From Sphingomonas sp. AP4-R1 (GTDB lineage Bacteria > Pseudomonadota > Alphaproteobacteria > Sphingomonadales > Sphingomonadaceae): 64,000 nt of DNA. Below are positions 63,360-64,000 of this stretch, in pieces. Made by a program: the position numbers and the translations under genes. Under the pieces are notes generated by a model. That model worked only from the letters and a program-made list of their open reading frames with translations. It was not told the DNA's origin and made no database searches. The stretch covers positions 620,001 to 684,000 of the forward strand of contig NZ_CP053346.1 of assembly GCF_013113735.1 (NCBI RefSeq). The letters are read 5' to 3'. Every line of letters begins with the position of its first letter. The first letter of the stretch is position 1.

Positions 63360-64000
63360 CTAGCTCGCCCGGTGCAGATCGCGCGGCATCGCGGTGAGTA
63401 TCTCCGGCGGACCATCGCGCACGATGAAGGTCTCGCTGAGCACGCAGCTCGCCTCCTCGCGCCAGAGACCAGCCATCAGATGCAGGGTCATGCCCTCGCG
63501 CAACATGGTCTTGTCGCCCGGCCGCAGGCTCACCGTGCGGTCGATCCACGTCGGCGCCATGCCCACGCCGATCGAATAGCCGACGCGCGACGGCTTGTCG
63601 TAACCGTAGCGAGCCAATCGCTCGCGGAATGCCGCCTCGACATCCTCGGCCAGCGCGCCGGCCACCGCATAATCGAGACCGGTGGCGAGCGCCTCCCGGT
63701 TGGCATCCATCAGCCGCTCGATCCCCGCGGGAGGCGCGCCGAGCGTGATCGTCCGCGACAGGCCGACATTGTAATGGGCGCGTACGCCGCCCAACTCGAC
63801 ATTGACGCTGCCGTTCGCGGCGAAAGGCGAGGGGCGCCAGTAGAGATGCGGCGCATCGGCCCGCTCGCCGGCGGCGAGAAATACGGGTTCCGACGGGAAA
63901 TGGCCGCTGATCGTGTCGGTGCCCGCGATCTGCGCGGCGACGATATGGCTCATCGCATCGCATTCGCGCACGCCCGGCCGGATCGCCTCGTAGGCCGCGC
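63360..64000 (-). CDS. M24 family metallopeptidase (Xaa-Pro aminopeptidase/creatinase-like), 5' end outside window
   Basis: The frame is open to the window edge and ends at 63360, giving the C-terminal ~213 residues. The pita-bread fold elements are visible: an IRPGVRECDAMSHIV helix, VNVELGGVRAHYNVGLSRTITLG (read in two pieces) where a metal-ligand aspartate would be expected, RVGYSIGVGMAPTWID, LREGMTLHLMAG and a final VLSETFIV. The first ligand positions read E/G rather than D-x-x-x-x-x-x-x-x-x-x-D, so creatinase-like or catalytically altered members are possible. It is cotranscribed with the POT transporter. Confidence 0.82.
   Translation of the reverse strand, partial: AAYEAIRPGVRECDAMSHIVAAQIAGTDTISGHFPSEPVFLAAGERADAPHLYWRPSPFAANGSVNVELGGVRAHYNVGLSRTITLGAPPAGIERLMDANREALATGLDYAVAGALAEDVEAAFRERLARYGYDKPSRVGYSIGVGMAPTWIDRTVSLRPGDKTMLREGMTLHLMAGLWREEASCVLSETFIVRDGPPEILTAMPRDLHRAS

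Overview
This 64 kb window is chromosomal DNA from a high-GC alphaproteobacterium, almost certainly a member of the Sphingomonadaceae (Sphingomonas or a close relative). The evidence is the overall base composition, a PEPxxWA sorting-signal protein, a DUF1674 protein, a DUF1153/SciP-type regulator, the small zinc-ribbon protein at 39989-40168, class I lysyl-tRNA synthetase, and the dispersed GTTCG...CGAAC inverted repeats between genes. No rRNA, CRISPR array, intact prophage or replication origin was seen. There is one tRNA gene, tRNA-Glu(UUC).

Layout. 1-6060: end of folD, a small secreted protein, MarC, two large polytopic GT-C-like proteins flanking a GtrA protein, and a small GCG/CRPN-type secreted protein. 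6200-11560: TSUP transporter, rsmB, DUF1674, AsmA and SufE. 11600-14970: a partial pyrimidine-degradation cluster, rutB-C-D-A, with repeats between genes. 15120-20550: small secreted proteins, a YfgM-like protein overlapping bamB, then a TPP riboswitch controlling thiC. 20550-22800: AT-richer accessory DNA with a frameshifted gene. 22870-28940: ung, a VOC protein, PhnA, a GNAT protein, SixA, a DinG-like helicase and a membrane protein. 29070-34890: two toxin/immunity loci flanking lysS and a PEP-CTERM protein. 34950-39830: DUF1345, an M61 peptidase, zwf and pgl. 39980-51230: a small zinc-ribbon protein and a nine-gene... more exactly an eight-gene chemosensory operon on the minus strand (CheW, CheR-TPR, CheW, MCP, CheA-REC, CheB and two hybrid histidine kinases). 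51480-56780: argE, NUDIX/DUF47/Pit and recJ. 56850-61700: tRNA-Glu followed by a graveyard of insertion-sequence remnants (IS66, IS701, IS256, IS481) and broken small genes. 61990-64000: a POT-family transporter and the 3' part of an M24 peptidase.

The most interesting part is the pair of toxin loci. Both start from a similar leader with a good Shine-Dalgarno sequence. Both encode the same N-terminal block (an AFS-W-RTGRR segment, then a WHDPxDGRFT motif) but end in different nuclease-like domains: Tox-REase-5-like at 29.3-30.5 kb and an NS_2-type DNA/RNA non-specific endonuclease at 33.7-34.5 kb. Each toxin frame overlaps a candidate immunity gene, and each has a perfect GAAC-N7-GAAC (alphaproteobacterial LexA/SOS box) just upstream. 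This suggests a DNA-damage-inducible, modular toxin family. Both copies carry frameshifts near the 5' end, so they may be decaying or may depend on frameshifting.

Other notable points are a chemosensory operon that resembles Wsp but lacks a diguanylate cyclase output, a NUDIX reading frame that runs without a stop codon into DUF47 and seems to use an AUC start, a thiC leader in which a helix can mask the ribosome-binding site, and a clean IS701-family insertion (CTAG target duplication) whose removal restores a small open reading frame. All function calls come from reading motifs by eye; no database search was run.
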